Shown here piece by piece: positions 12,380 to 25,142 of a stretch of 64,000 nucleotides of DNA. Source of the DNA: Struthidea cinerea (lineage: Eukaryota; Chordata; Aves; Passeriformes; Corcoracidae). Each line of letters starts with the position of its first letter. Position 1 is the stretch's first letter. The stretch lies in contig VZTI01003405.1 in the NCBI GenBank assembly GCA_013397865.1, forward strand, positions 11,648-75,647, in the 5' to 3' direction. The notes below the pieces were generated by a model. The model worked only from the letters and a program-made list of their open reading frames with translations, had not been told where the DNA came from and ran no database searches. Both the position numbers and the translations under genes were made by a program.

Positions 12380-15300
12380 AAGGTCTCTGGTTCTCTTTGA
12401 TGTGCCCAGTTTCCCCAAGTGTACACTGGAGAAAGCATCACTTCCTTTTGGGGAGTCCTGCCCTTTCCTGTTCCAGATGCCCACATTCCAATAAATCCCG
12501 TGTTCTGCCACTCAGAATCCCCGGCTGCCAATCCAGATAGGTGCACTGCAGTCACAGCCAGATCCCTTTTGTTGCCAGTCCCTCTGTGCCTATTGCACAG
12601 GACCAAAATTAGTATTTCCAAGACCAAAAGCAGCCTCAGGAGGAATTTTTTTTGAGGCAGCGGCACTACATTCTGCCTTAGGTGGCTCTTCCCAAAGAGC
12701 TCTCTCTAGTCCTCATTCCTCATAAAACGTTACAAGGCAGGGATGATCTGGACGGATTTTGGAGAAGGTTTTTATCTACTTCAGACCCTTTGTGAGAGTG
12801 TTAGCAGACAGGCCTTGCTGTGCCAGTGAAGATGAGTCCTTTTTCCTCCCTGTGGGAGAATGATTTCTGTAACAGAAGGACACACATCCACAGAGTGATG
12901 TGCTTCCTATTTTATTCCCTTTGTCCTCAAATTAACTCTCACAGAGAGGCCTCGAGTACTTTAAAGGCCAGCCAGGCAGGGCTGCGACTTCTCCGGGCTG
13001 CGTGCTCTGAAATTGGAGTCACTATTCATTCACTTGTGATCAGCCCAGCCTAAAGGGGGACTTCATTACTTATTGAGTCCTTAAAATAACCTTCTTTATT
13101 TGCAGCCCCTTCGCCTGCAGAGATCATTCGGGCCCATATGCAGCACTGTTTGGTTTTAAGTTTCCATTTTGTTTTTAAGAACAAGAGGTCTCACATGCCT
13201 AAAACAACCTCTTTCCCCTCCCTGCTCTCATTAAACCAACTGACAACTGACATGTTTAACTTTGTCAATGTTTTTTTTTTTTTAAAAATCATAAAGTTCA
13301 CGGCAGGTTTATGTGTGGAAAGACTCTCCTTTCCTCAGAGAGCCAGCTGGACCAAAGCCATATCAAAAACTTCCTGTAAGGAAGACATAACTAGAAAGAA
13401 GAGAGGAATTTTTCAGTGCCCCTTTCTGCATTAAAAGCAGCCCTGCAGCTGAGCTGGGCTCTGCAATGTCACAGCTGTCACGGGCTTGAAAGCGCTTCCA
13501 CGGGGACATTTCTGCAGGCATACAGAGCTGGATGCAGAGCAGGGACGTGGATGGAGGGCAGGAGGCAACTGGGAGTTCCACATCCTCCACCACATCACAC
13601 AGTGGAGAGCACACGTGTGGCAGCAGCCATGGGATGGGACACTCAGACCCTTCTCTTCAGTAAATCCCCCTTTGCACACCCTTCCCCTCCTGTGGGAATG
13701 TCTGACAGTGATCTGCTGAAGCGAGGACGTGAGCCTGGATTCCATCCCTGCTCCGAACGCTGTCTGATGTGCAGCTGCATCCTTCCACCAGGCGTTTGTA
13801 CTGTGTGCAGGGTTGCTCCAGAGGCCATCGGCGTCAGGGGGAGACTTTCCAGCAGCGTCTACGAGGTTTTAATCAGCGCCAGGGTGAACAGCAGAACTCG
13901 TGGCCTGAGGGTGCTGCAGTGCTGTTGTGTCTGCACAGACAAACGTACCCTGTGTCCTTCCTTCAGCGCGTAACTTGCTGCAGAACAGGGACAGAGGAGG
14001 CCTCGGCTTTGTGCAGGACATCTACACGCCGTGTTCTGTGCCTTGGCTGGGTCCTAAAGCACAGTCCTGCCCGAAGCTTGACACTGGGTTCCAGCCAGCC
14101 GAGCACAGAACAAATCCTTCCTCTGAATGGCCTCCTCAGCCTGGTATTTGAATCACATCAGGAAAAAAAAAAAGAAGGCAGTTAAAATTTGCCAGGGAAA
14201 AGGAAAATAAAAGCGTGATGTAATGCGTGTGCTGACTGGACTGTTCCTGCCTGAGTTCTCGTCGCAGGTGTCAGCACACACAGCAAGGCCAGGGCTGTCT
14301 GTGTGCTGCACGTGCTGCAGGAGCTGGCTTGGCAAAACCAGCAGCACATGGAGACTCCCATTTCCTTGGCTGCCCCTCCAGTGACTGGAGCTCAACACCC
14401 GACTGTGGCTGTTCCAGCTTTAGTGTGTTACTGTTCCACGGTGCTCCCCGTCACAGCCCCGTTTGGACCTCGGTGTGTAGGCTCTCTGTGTAGGGTCTGT
14501 GCTCCTCCAGCAGAGAGCTGGGCTCGCTCTGACTCACTTCACAGGCCTCGTTGCCTGTGAACAACAAACGTGGTGGAATCTCAGCCTTCTTGGCTGCTTT
14601 AAATGGGTGATGTCCTGCTGGGCAGCAGAATCCCAGCAACTTCGGGATGAAGCCAGAAACACAGGGTGCTCTCAGCTGTGGTCCCAGCTGATATCACCTT
14701 CCCCAGGATGGGATTTATTTGCCCACACTGGGTACAAAGCCCCCTGGAAGAATCCACTGTAAACAACTCCCGAGGCTCAAAGATAATGACAGCATGGAGC
14801 TCCTTGTCTCTGCCATGGCAAAGAAAGGTCCAAGGTGCAGGTCTGTGGCCACTGGAGAGACCCAGAGGTGTTGAAGGCTCTACAAGCCTTCAAGGTGGCA
14901 GCTACACAGACCTTGTTGGCAGGTGAAGAGCAGGGAGAGTACTGTGGTGACCAGGGACACCACTGTGCTGAAAGTACCGACTTTGGGCAGGCCAGGATTA
15001 CCAGAGGACTTAAAGATCCCAGCTGCCTCAGATTGCATCAGGCTGGAATTCAGCAAACAAATAGGATAGATCAGAACATGCAAAGTACTAAGTGGCATCT
15101 TGATTGCAGAACTTGGCTTTGCCTTTCCGTGGCATCACAGCTTTGTTTCACGGGGCTACAAAGAATGGGCTCTTGAAGGTCCAGCTTCTCTGAGATTTGA
15201 AATGTTAAAAATCTTCCAGTCAGTTCCTCCAGTCCATGAAGCTTTCTTTTTCCCTTTTTTCCTTGCTTACATCTGGCTGAGCGGGGGTAAATGTCTATGT

Positions 15301-17489
15301 CAAGGCTACCCAAGGCCTGTCATTCCATGCCTGTGGAGATGGTGGAAGTGCAGGAGCACTGCCAGCCCACCACAGCATCTGTGCAAAGGCACAGGGACAG
15401 CACTGCAGGCAGGGGGCTGCTGAAAGGAGGCAGGTTTTAGAGGCATAAAAGGTGGAGATGTTTGAACACTTTGAGATTCAGGCATTGTTGCATAAAAAAG
15501 AGCAAGTGGAGAGCTAGACAGTGAGGCAAAAAATCCAGTTCCTGTTATTTCTGTTCACAGAGGAGCAAGGGGAATGGGTTTGCCTTGTTTCTACAGCAGC
15601 GTGCCCAGCTCCAGAGCAGGGCAGGGGACTTGGAGGCCCCAAAGCCAGAAGGAATGTGTGAGGTGCAGCAAAGGAGATTTCCCTCACAGGGCTCTGGCCA
15701 GCACCTGCTGAGTGAATCCGGGGTGGTTTGCCCTGGACTCTGGTGGGAGTTTCAGTCACTGAGCTGTACAAACCAGTAAAGTTCAGCTCAGCCTCAAGGA
15801 GCTGGCTTTCAACTCACTGACATTTTGTGGTGATACCATTTCTCCTCCAGACCAGCTTCCAGGATTGCATTACTGGTGCTGCTGAAAATGTTATTTTCCC
15901 CAGAAGTCACAACAGGGATCAGAGAGGAATTCTTAGCATCCAAACCAAGATGCTCAGTTAACTCAAGAAAATCCACCCATTTAAAAATCCCACTTTTTCT
16001 CATCTTTTCTTGTGCCAGAAGTTTTCAAACAAAAGTAGTTATCGTGGGTGTGAATCTGTTCCTTCCTATTAGCTGGAGACACCATTGAGGCAATCTATTG
16101 TCTCTGATAGGTAGAAATTAAGTCAAAACTACCCAAAAGCTCTTCTCCCTCTGTCTTGAAGAACCTGGATGAAAAATCCGTTTGGATACCTCAACGGTGC
16201 ATCCCCAGCAATTTCTTTTTTTCTTTCTGATGGAAGAACATCAATTCAAATTGGAAGTTCCTTACACATAGGGGAAAGCACTTTACAGGCTTATTTTGAA
16301 ACCCACAACTTCTCAGCATTTCCCACTTCGGCTTGTAACCAATTTACAGCTGGAAGGGCTGAGGGCTAAAATCCAGGTAATTCAACAAGCAATTAAAACC
16401 AACTCAATTCTACACGCAGACAACTCTCAAAAGTGGTTACTGGAGCTCCACTGAGCAGTGCATGTAGAATTTTATGCCCAGGGGAACATCACTGAGGTAA
16501 TTGCCTTTCCATTTAGAATAAATATGTTTTATTCTTTGCTGCTTTACGTGGTGTTTTTGAAAGAACCATCCATATTAACATGAAAAAAGAGACACTGCTC
16601 TCCAGGCAAAAAAAAAGCCTGAAAGTACTTGTTAAACAAACAGAGCATCTGCCATGAACATTAACTGCTTTGCAGCTGATTTTTGTGGGTTTTTTTCCCA
16701 GTCTAAGCAGAGTTCATCTGTGTAATTTCAGGACTCTGTGCAAACTCAGGTACCTGACAGTGTAAGAATAAATATCTTATTTTTCATTCACCTATTTTTC
16801 ATTTCACTCACTTATTTTAAGCTCCTCTTTACAATTTTCCACTTAAAGCATCATTCACAACCATGACTAACAGTAAGTCATTTTTGTTGCCTGCATATGT
16901 TGCATATTTTACAGCTTGTGGGGAGGTTTTAATCATTCATAATATTGGTTTGATTTGAATTAAATCTTTCTGAATGTGCATATTCAAGTACCCTTTTGCT
17001 TCCAGTTATTGAAAGAAATACCTACACGTTACCAGGCATCCTCTCCCAAAATAAAAACATGGATACAAGGGGATGGATGACGGGATGCAAAGGGAAGAAA
17101 GGAAGGGGAAGTCTTGGTGTCTCTAGAAGGAGGAGAGCAGAAAGATGGAAAGAATTCAAAGGGAAGGTGGTAAAAAACCCACCAGATACAGCTTGATTTA
17201 GTACTGGGGGTACACCAGAATCTCCTGTGGGGATATTTTTGATTTGAGAGCTGGCTGGAAGGGGCCTGAAAACTGTAAGCCAAGAAATTGGCTTTTGCTG
17301 TAGGATTTCTGCTGGGTTCAGTGACATGGAGCTTTGTCTGTTGCTTGCAAGCAAACAGGTTTCTGTCACAGATCCCCAGTTCCACCATCAGTTTCTCCTC
17401 CTCTGATTGTTGCTGATGGCTCAGATCAGAAGGGCTAAGGAAATACGGCGCAAATTCCCCCCTTGCTGCGGGAAATTCCATAGGCTCAC

Positions 17490-18495
17490 TGAGGACAGGG
17501 CTGGGAGGGTCCTCAGCAGATCAATCTCACAGCTTAATGCAAGATCAGCTGGGCTTAACCCCCCTGACAGATGTCACTCCAACTTGTTCTCAAAAACTTT
17601 CCCTGCTGGAGCTTCCACGGTTTTCCAAGGCAAGCTGGTCCGGCGTTTGTCCAAAGCTCATTAGGAAACTTCCCTCACAATTAACCTAGACCTTCCCTTG
17701 AGGCCATTAATGCCTCCTCTGCGCCCTAAGCACATGAAAAAGCAGTTTATTCTTTCCTCTGTGCAGCCACCTTTTATGCGTTTGAAGATTACTGGCATCT
17801 TTTCCTTCCTTTAGCCTGAACACTTCTATTCCATTCCATTCCATTCCATTCCATTCCATTCCATTCCATTCCATTCCATTCCATTCCATTCCATTCCATT
17901 CCATTCCATTCCATTCCATTCCATTCCATTCCATTCCATTCCATTCCATTCCATTCCATTCCATTCCATTCCATTCCATTCCATTCCATTCCATTCCATT
18001 CCATTCCATTCCATTCCATTCCATTCCATTCCATTCCATTCCATTCCATTCCATTCCATTCCATTCCATTCCATTCCATTCCATTCCATTCCATTCCATT
18101 CCATTCCATTCCATTCCATTCCATTCCATTCCATTCCATTCCATTCCATTCCATTCCATTCCATTCCATTCCATTCCATTCCATTCCATTCCATTCCATT
18201 CCATTCCATTCCATTCCATTCCATTCCATTCCATTCCATTCCATTCCATTCCATTCCATTCCATTCCATTCCATTCCATTCCATTCCATTCCATTCCATT
18301 CCATTCCATTCCATTCCATTCCATTCCATTCCATTCCATTCCATTCCATTCCATTCCATTCCATTCCATTCCATTCCATTCCATTACATGTTTCCCCACA
18401 GGTCTTGTTTTTTAGACCCAGTTCTCTTTGAAATTGTCTCCACCTCACATCCTTCTTGGAGAACAGTCCCTAAATCTAGGCAGAGCAGACCAGGC
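17490..18495 (-). mobile_element. Old CR1 LINE fragment, antisense, split by the CCATT array
   Basis: Read on the plus strand, the left flank (about 17490-17825) has ctccaacttgttctcaaaaac, gagcttccacggttttccaa, cattaggaaacttccctc, aacctagaccttcccttg and ccttttatgcgtttgaagatta, then tttagcctgaaca. The right flank (about 18386-18495) has caggtcttgttttttagaccc and attgtctccacctcacatcctt, followed by gcagagcagaccaggcaa. These match in order the reverse complement of a diverged CR1 3' region as I know it. High divergence shows an old copy. Boundaries are approximate. RepeatMasker against avian CR1 subfamilies would settle the subfamily. Confidence 0.7.
17831..18385. repeat. Perfect (CCATT)111 pentanucleotide array (GGAAT on minus strand)
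   Basis: 555 bp consist of CCATT repeated 111 times with no interruption; a near-unit CTATT directly precedes it and ACATG follows. The unit is the ATTCC/GGAAT pentamer known from human satellites II and III. Because the period is 5 and no frame contains a stop, all frames are open and give spurious 180-230 residue MEWNG-repeat proteins on the minus strand; these are not genes. Perfect identity implies recent expansion, or possible collapse or truncation in assembly. The flanks read as an antisense CR1 element, so the array is nested in it. Confidence 0.98.
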
Positions 18496-21400
18496 AACAT
18501 CATCACAGCTTGACCCAGCAATGTGAAATGATTATTTTTGTTTGTCTTAACTGGTGGTGTTCCTGCCTGCACCTCTCACCAGTGGGTGCTTCCTTCTCAG
18601 CAGTCAGTCATTACTGATCCAGGTTCATCCTGCAGTCACCAAACCACCCAAACTTTTCCTGCAAAGCCACTCTGCAGGTGGTTGTTCTGCCCAGCGTTTG
18701 TGGGGACAGCTCGGGGCAGTCTCCCAGGCTGATAGTGAGCAACTGAGAAGTGTTACCTCACCATTTTCCTCTTCCTGCCTCTATTTTGGGAGCTGTGGGC
18801 AGCTGACAAGGCCACTGGCGGAGCCCTGGCCTGGAGTTCAGGTGACTGAACAGGACGTGGGAAACCGCTGGCCCTGAGAGAGAAGGAGAGATAAGGTGAG
18901 GGAAGTTGCAGATAAGAGCTGGGTTCTGCAGGTGGTTAAGGAGGGGTTAAGTGAGCAGTGGCCAGAAGTCACAGACAACTGGAGAGACTCCCTCGGGGAA
19001 TAGGAGCCTGCAAGGGCAATGCACAGGTTAGCACAGCCAGCAGCACCAGGAAAGGACAATGTCGCCCCGGGACCAGTGTCAGAAACACCAGATTTGGTGC
19101 AGAGCTGGCAAAGCTGGGCCATGTGAAGAAAAAGTAATTAGGGGTGGGTGGAGAAATGGGGGAGGAAGAAAGCACAGGAAAAGGAAGGATTAACCGATGG
19201 GGGGAAAGGAGGATAAAGAACTGCATGCCAGGCAGTCCTGAGCTTGATTACAGCTCGGGCAGGGCAATGTCCCAAACCTGCTGCCCTCATCATGCCACAG
19301 CAGCCCAGCCTGCCCCTGTGGTCAGGAGGATGGGGAGAAGGAGGGCTGCCTCTCCTGGCCAATCCAGGGAACATGCACAGGCAGGTCAAGCATCCTGCTG
19401 TCACGGGGTCCAGGCCCGTGCCAAATGTGATGGCATCACCATCTTCCCAATACTCCTGCAGAGCTTTTATTCTAAACTTGATCGGTGGTTTGAGCCTGTG
19501 TACAGCGTGGCTCCACAGACATAGCGTGCTGCTGCTCAGGAGTGGGAATTAGGGGCCAGGAGAGGCATTTATTTAAGGCAGTGTTGTCACTAAAGCCTCC
19601 ATTCCATCAAACCTTGGCTCAAGAATACAAGAAAATGATTTTACGCTGTTGCCTTGTCCTAGCCAAGATTCAGACCCTTCTGAGTGAAAAGTTATGTGTT
19701 CCTGCCTCTCATTTCCTCTCTCTCCTTTTATTCAGACATTTATTTATCATCCAAAACCAGAAACCTGGGGATTAATTTATTCTTTACAGAATGTAAAAAA
19801 ATGTGGGTTTTTTTTTTATTTCCAGATCTTCCATGAGACAAGGAAGGAGTATTTGTCAGCTACTAATTTTTCCACATTCTATTTATATTTGCATTCTTTT
19901 TTTCTGTGATTGCCACTTCAACCCCTGACATTTTATTAGACAAAAATGGGAAACTCTAGCCCCACTGACGTCAAGAGGAATTTGGGTATCGATTTTCTTG
20001 AAAAAGCAGTTTCAAGCAGTGACCTGGCAGCCTGCACAAACCTGTGCCCAGGCTGTCTGCATGCAGGGGGCCGTCACCCTCATCACACAGCACTTTCATT
20101 TTCCTCTTATCCAGCTCTAGATCCAGCTCAGAAATACTCATAAGAATCAGTAACAGACTGGAAAGATGTGAGCCTTGGTATTAACTATCTGCTTTTATAG
20201 TTTCTCTGATGTTGGCTTCAGTTACCCGTAACTGGGGGTCGTGCTTGGCTGCCAAGTCACTGAGCAACTTCCTCTGTTTAAACAGAATATATAAGCCTTG
20301 CTCTTTTCCAGAGTTCATGGCTCTTTTGTAAAGTGTTTTATGATACAGTTGTTATAGAATCCACCATCACAGTAACAGCTCCAGACAAGGCCTCGCTGTG
20401 GGCCTGGCTCCGAGCCCATTTCATTGAGTGGAGGTTTTTCCATCGCTGTCGGTGGAGGAATACCTCCAACTGCACCACACACCCCACCGCAGTAACAACG
20501 CCACGGGGGTCGGAGGGACGTGTCTAGTTACTGTTGTCTCCGGGGAAAAATCAAAGATCACGAATCCAGCCCCGTGCAGAGGATCCTCTAGGCTCATGTG
20601 CCTTTGAGGCCCTTCAAACACAATTTGAATGCTTTCTCAGAGAGTCTTAGCAGTGGTGCTCAGCCCACAAGCAGGAGCTCAGGCACGAGCCCCGGGTAGC
20701 CATGAATTCACATAAACCTCCCGAACAGCTATTCTTTCCCTTACATCCATCATTTCCAGAGACTCTGTCTGTGTGAGATTTAATCCTGACTGCTCAGTAT
20801 TGAAAGGCGGAGCAGCCCATGGAGTGTGATCCATCCCTTTCTCACAGCGTTGGGTCAGGTCAGCTCAGTAAGTGGTGGCCTTGCAGTAGTGAATGGTCTC
20901 CAAAGAGCTCTGAGCTGCAGCTTCTTCTGCTCTTCGGGGTGAGCGTGGGCACAGGTTCCCCACAAATGAAGTGGGAGTGTCTGGGAGATGGTGCCACTGG
21001 AGCCAGTGAAGGAAAAAAGGCAAATCAGCACATTGTATCCCATGTAATGGTGTCACATTAAAATCATAGTGCTCTGTAAGGGATGCTGTAAATCAGCTTT
21101 TGGATGTCCTATTTTTAAATCTCACAGCATACATTAATTATCAGAGGAAAGCATAATCCTGGCCTTAGGTATTTGAGGTGACTTAGCTGTTTTGTGACTG
21201 GATGAATCGTGGTGCATTCCCAGTGTTCCTGTCCCTGCAGCTTGTTCAGGCTGAACACCTAGAGGCCCTCGGATGGGACTTTTACTGCACTGTAAAGATC
21301 ATGGTTTATAGGAAAAAATGTTAATACGTCCTCATACAGGCAGAGCTTTTGATCCCGTTCCTTTAGATTCCGATTCATCCTTTGTAGCCTGACTCCAAGA

Positions 21401-22530
21401 AGTGACCAGTGCCAGATGCTGCAGAACACGGACTGGACAATTTTAGAGGATTTTGGATAGAAGGAAATCTTTTTCCCAGCATTAGTTTGAAGCACCAGTT
21501 GGCCCCAGTTCTGAAGCGTGTGGGGGAAGAGAAGGGGTGAGGCTGCACTTTAATTCCCCTTAATGTAGATTTGAGACGGTGGGGTTTGTTTTCCATACGA
21601 ATGCAGAGTTATTTTCTCTCCTATTAAACATCATCAAGGAAAAAATCGTTGTGAACCAAAGGTTTTAGAACATTAAAAGGACAGAAAAATCTCTCTGGTG
21701 ACTGCTAGGGCTCAGCTCATGCTGAGCACCCAGTTCCCCTGGTCATCTGCTTTCCTAAAGCTCCCCTGAGTGCTCCTCCTATGGAAGTATCTGGTTTTCC
21801 AGCAGTAACTCTTATTCCCTGGGCCTGAGGGACTTTAGCAAATTACTTCAATTGCTCTGTTTTATTCGCTGTGTTTCTGTTTTTAAAGCAAACCAGCCTG
21901 GAGTTCGAAACCCCTTTGTAATGGACAAGAAAGGAACGAGATTCCCTGGAAGTCTGTGTTAACATGCCAAACCAATTACAGTGTAATTAGCCAGAACTGT
22001 TACTTGTTGAAATCCTGTCAACAAAAGTAACTCACCCTTCCCCTTCAGATTGCTCCAGCACCTCCATCTTCTTGACAAGGAGCTTGAAAGAGAGACCACC
22101 TCCCCCCAGCCCCTATCAGACTGAAGGCAGGGAATGAAACCCAGATGTGTTCGTCATCACAAACAGGGAATGGTGGGGAAAAGGAGGACAAAACTGTCCT
22201 GACCAAGCCACGAAGCCTTTCCAGGGCAGGACGAGCCCCTTGGGCAGGCTGGACCCTGCTTTCCCTGGGGTAATGCTGCAGGCTGCTGCTGCATTCCCTG
22301 ATTTATGCTGGCCCGGGGAGAAGGAGGCCCACTCCTGGGAAGCTTTATCTGCAATTCATTTAGGAAAGAGGCACGTCCTCTCCTCTGACCTAATTGAAAA
22401 CAGGCAGCCTCCTCCTAATTGTGCACTCTAACCAGTTCATGTGCATTAACAGAGGAAATTGGAGAGGAACAGGGCTCCGAGTTGGCATTAATTTCCTGCA
22501 CTTGAAGGTCCATATGCCAGCTCTTTATTT

Positions 22531-22568
22531 ATCTATCTATCTATCTATCTGTCTATCTGTCTGTCTGT
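22531..22568. repeat. (ATCT)n/(GTCT)n tetranucleotide microsatellite
   Basis: Runs of ATCT grade into GTCT, giving a compound tetranucleotide tract that is probably polymorphic. Confidence 0.9.
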
Positions 22569-24374
22569 CATTCACATTGTTCTTTTCTCTGCAGAAACTT
22601 GACTTCAGGTAAAATACAAGCACCAGGAAATTTTTTCTGTTCCAATTCTAGACAAGTGTGTAGAAGGGCACTGTTTTTCCAAAAGGCACCTCAGAACCCA
22701 TTTGGTTTTGTTCCTTTTTTTTTGAGACTGAAAGACCTCTTAATGCCAAAAGAGTTAATATTGCTCATCATTTTTTCCTGAAGACCCTTTTTGTGTTCAG
22801 CTCTGCCTGCCCACAAAGAACACTCCAAGAAAGTGGTCAGTTTTGGTTAAAACACTGCAAAGCTGAAGGAGAGCCTTCATCAAATGGCCAGCAGGAGGAG
22901 GATGAGAAATGCCCTCTTCAGTCAGCAGCTTCAGGAGGTTTAATCCTACAAAGTCATGTGTGTTCTGAAGGCAGAGCTATATTAAATAACACCAAACCAG
23001 CAATAAGACTTCTAGGCAGTATTTTAGGTGTGTGTTTGCAGTTCCAGCAGTCAGGTGATCTTCACAGGTCTCAAGTTTTGTGAACTCTGGAGTAGTCAAA
23101 TAACTTCGAGTTGTTTCAAAGTCACCACAGGGTTTGGAATCTTGATTGTATCTATCTGATCATACATTGAATGTGCTTAAGCAGAAATAGAAATGACTTT
23201 TAATTGCAATCAGGCAGCTGTACATACCAAAGTCACCGCAGTATGCTAATGAGATGCTAATATATCCCTTCGCCTTTGCAGTCTCTTTTAGGATTTTATC
23301 CCCCAAACAGGTTTTGCAACACACATATCAAGGTGGAATTTCGGGGAAGCAGCAAAACTGGGAGCCTCATTTCCGGGCTGCCCTGGACCACCGGAAGGGA
23401 CAATGCTTGAATTATCACCTGGGCTCTTTCCAGGTCCTCAGATGCATGGGGAAAAGGGAACCTGCCTTCACTGTTACGGTTAACTGCAGAGTTATTGATG
23501 GGAATTTAAAAACTATTTGTCAGGTGGAGGTTTGGGGGGGAAAAAAGGGGGCCAGAGATTTAAAGAGATTCTGCTGGGTGCTGGCCAATCATGTGGACCA
23601 AGAACTGAAAGTGGGTGGTCTTGGAACAGAGCCAGTGGAAATAGGGCCAGGAGATGGTGTCATCCTTGACTCCAACACATTCATATTTTGGCTTTCTAGC
23701 AAGGGTTATTTTTTTCTCTTTATTCTGCAGTTCAACACAAACATCTCCCTCGTTTTCTAGAATCCGTGGGCTGATGTGTTCCACCTGCCAGGTGCCACGT
23801 GCTCAACCAGAAAAATCACAGCAAGCTCCTAGAAGGAAGGAGCAGACCAGGAGCAGGCCCAAGAGGAGGTGTCACACCTGCCAAGTCACCCAGCCAGGAG
23901 GAAACTGGGCTTTGGACTCTCAGAAAGGTGTGGGGAAGAGTCTTGAAAATCACAAAATAAAGCAACGTGATGTCTGTGGGACCTGCCCACACACCGAGAT
24001 CTGAAACCTACCTTGAAGTGTTTTGGTGTAATGTGGGTGTAAGGCTTTGGTATCATCCCCTTAGTTTTAAGCAGAGAACTAAAGTTTTAAAGCTTGACAT
24101 TTGCCTAGCAGTAGGAGAGATTTTTTAAAGGTTTGTGGTTTTTTTCAAATGTATTTTTCTTTTTTTTTTTTTTCAGTAGGGGTTGGGCAAGTGCCTATAG
24201 GTTTGGCAGCACTTTGGGACTCTTGCCAAAATCTGATTCCAGCTGAGTTGAGCTGTGCCCTGTATCCCCCTGTGGTACTGCAGGGCCCTTCCCAGGCCAT
24301 GGATTGCCAGGTGGCCTCCCACTACTCAGTTTTACCCTGGGGTTGCAAAAAACATTTTAAAGACTTTAAATTAT

Positions 24375-24643
24375 AGTGACAGGACAAGAGGGAATGGCTT
24401 CCCACTGCCAGAGGGCAGGAGTGGATGGGATATTGGGAAGGAATTGTTCCCTGGGAGGGTGGGGAGGCCCTGGCACAGGGTGCCCAGAGCAGCTGTGGCT
24501 GCCCCTGGATCCCTGTCCAAGGCCAGGCTGGACATTGAGGCTTGGAGCAGCCTGGGACAGTGGAAGGTGTCCCTGCCCATGGCAGGGGTGGCACTGGATG
24601 CCTTTAAGGTCCCTTCCAACCCAACCCATTCTGGGATTTTATC
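24375..24643 (+). mobile_element. CR1 LINE 3' fragment
   Basis: Sense-strand CR1 tail: acaggacaagagggaatggc, gggatattgggaaggaattg, aggccctggcacagggtgcc, gcagctgtggctgcccctgg, then ccttccaacccaacccattc and a slightly degraded ctgggattttatc end. It is close in sequence to the copy at 62938-63328, which suggests the same subfamily. The open frames on both strands here come from the element. Confidence 0.93.
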
Positions 24644-25085
24644 ACAAGTAACAAGATTAGATACAGAGCATTTCAGAAGAGCCGACTGGATGCTGCTTAG
24701 GGTTGAGAAAAAAAAAAAAAGGTGATCTTTCAGGACATCGGCCAAACAAAGCAAATCAGCTCAAAGTCCCTCTGAAGTGAACTAAGTTATTAAAGATTTC
24801 GAATTCGTTTCTTCCATGAGGGGAAAAAAAATCGACTCCCTCAGAAAGGCATTACTTTCCGCACAAAATAAGGCCTTTGGCTTGAACAAAATGCTGACTT
24901 GTGGCCTTGCAGAAGAAAAACAAACAAAAAGAAAAGCTAGGGCACTAAAAGCTGCAATGAGAAATGTCCCCCTTTTTGAACCATTTCAGGGCTGCAAGCA
25001 CTCTTTGGGATGTGGGTAAATTTAGTACTTTTTCTGCTTGAGCAGTTGACTCCACTCTCCCAACCTTCAGGCAATTTTAGGAATC

Positions 25086-25142
25086 TTTTTCCCAAATAAA
25101 TGCATTTTCCCCAAATAAATGTATTTTCCCCAAATAAATGTA
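25086..25142. repeat. 19-bp tandem repeat, three units
   Basis: Three adjacent copies of ttttccccaaataaatgta; the first has tttttcccaaataaatgca. Each carries an AATAAA on the plus strand, but no gene is seen upstream on that strand. Confidence 0.92.

Larger units (their letters stand above)
1..17489. other. Downstream intergenic sequence, no gene recognised
   Basis: Both strands were read for protein motifs and exon-like blocks flanked by splice sites, and none was recognised. The first 1.2 kb is G/C-richer than the AT-rich 10-12 kb stretch. Contents: the CR1 tail at 1215-1500, the AGAGC and 9-bp tandem repeats, a T-run near 13269-13281 and an A-run near 14161. Open frames of up to about 185 codons occur but show biased, low-complexity or random composition. 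Unidentified noncoding transcripts or enhancers cannot be excluded. Confidence 0.7.

Noticed and set aside
13416..13973. 185-codon plus-strand frame
   Set aside because: No recognisable domain, Cys-rich random composition, and overlapping frames of similar length on the other strand; probably chance in a GC-rich patch.
17707..18448. Three overlapping 180-230 residue open frames made of MEWNG repeats
   Set aside because: They are the translation of the GGAAT array, which lacks stops in every frame; no initiation context, homology or splice structure supports a protein.
25086..25142. Cluster of plus-strand AATAAA hexamers as a gene terminus
   Set aside because: They are part of a 19-bp tandem repeat and no plus-strand gene is recognisable upstream.
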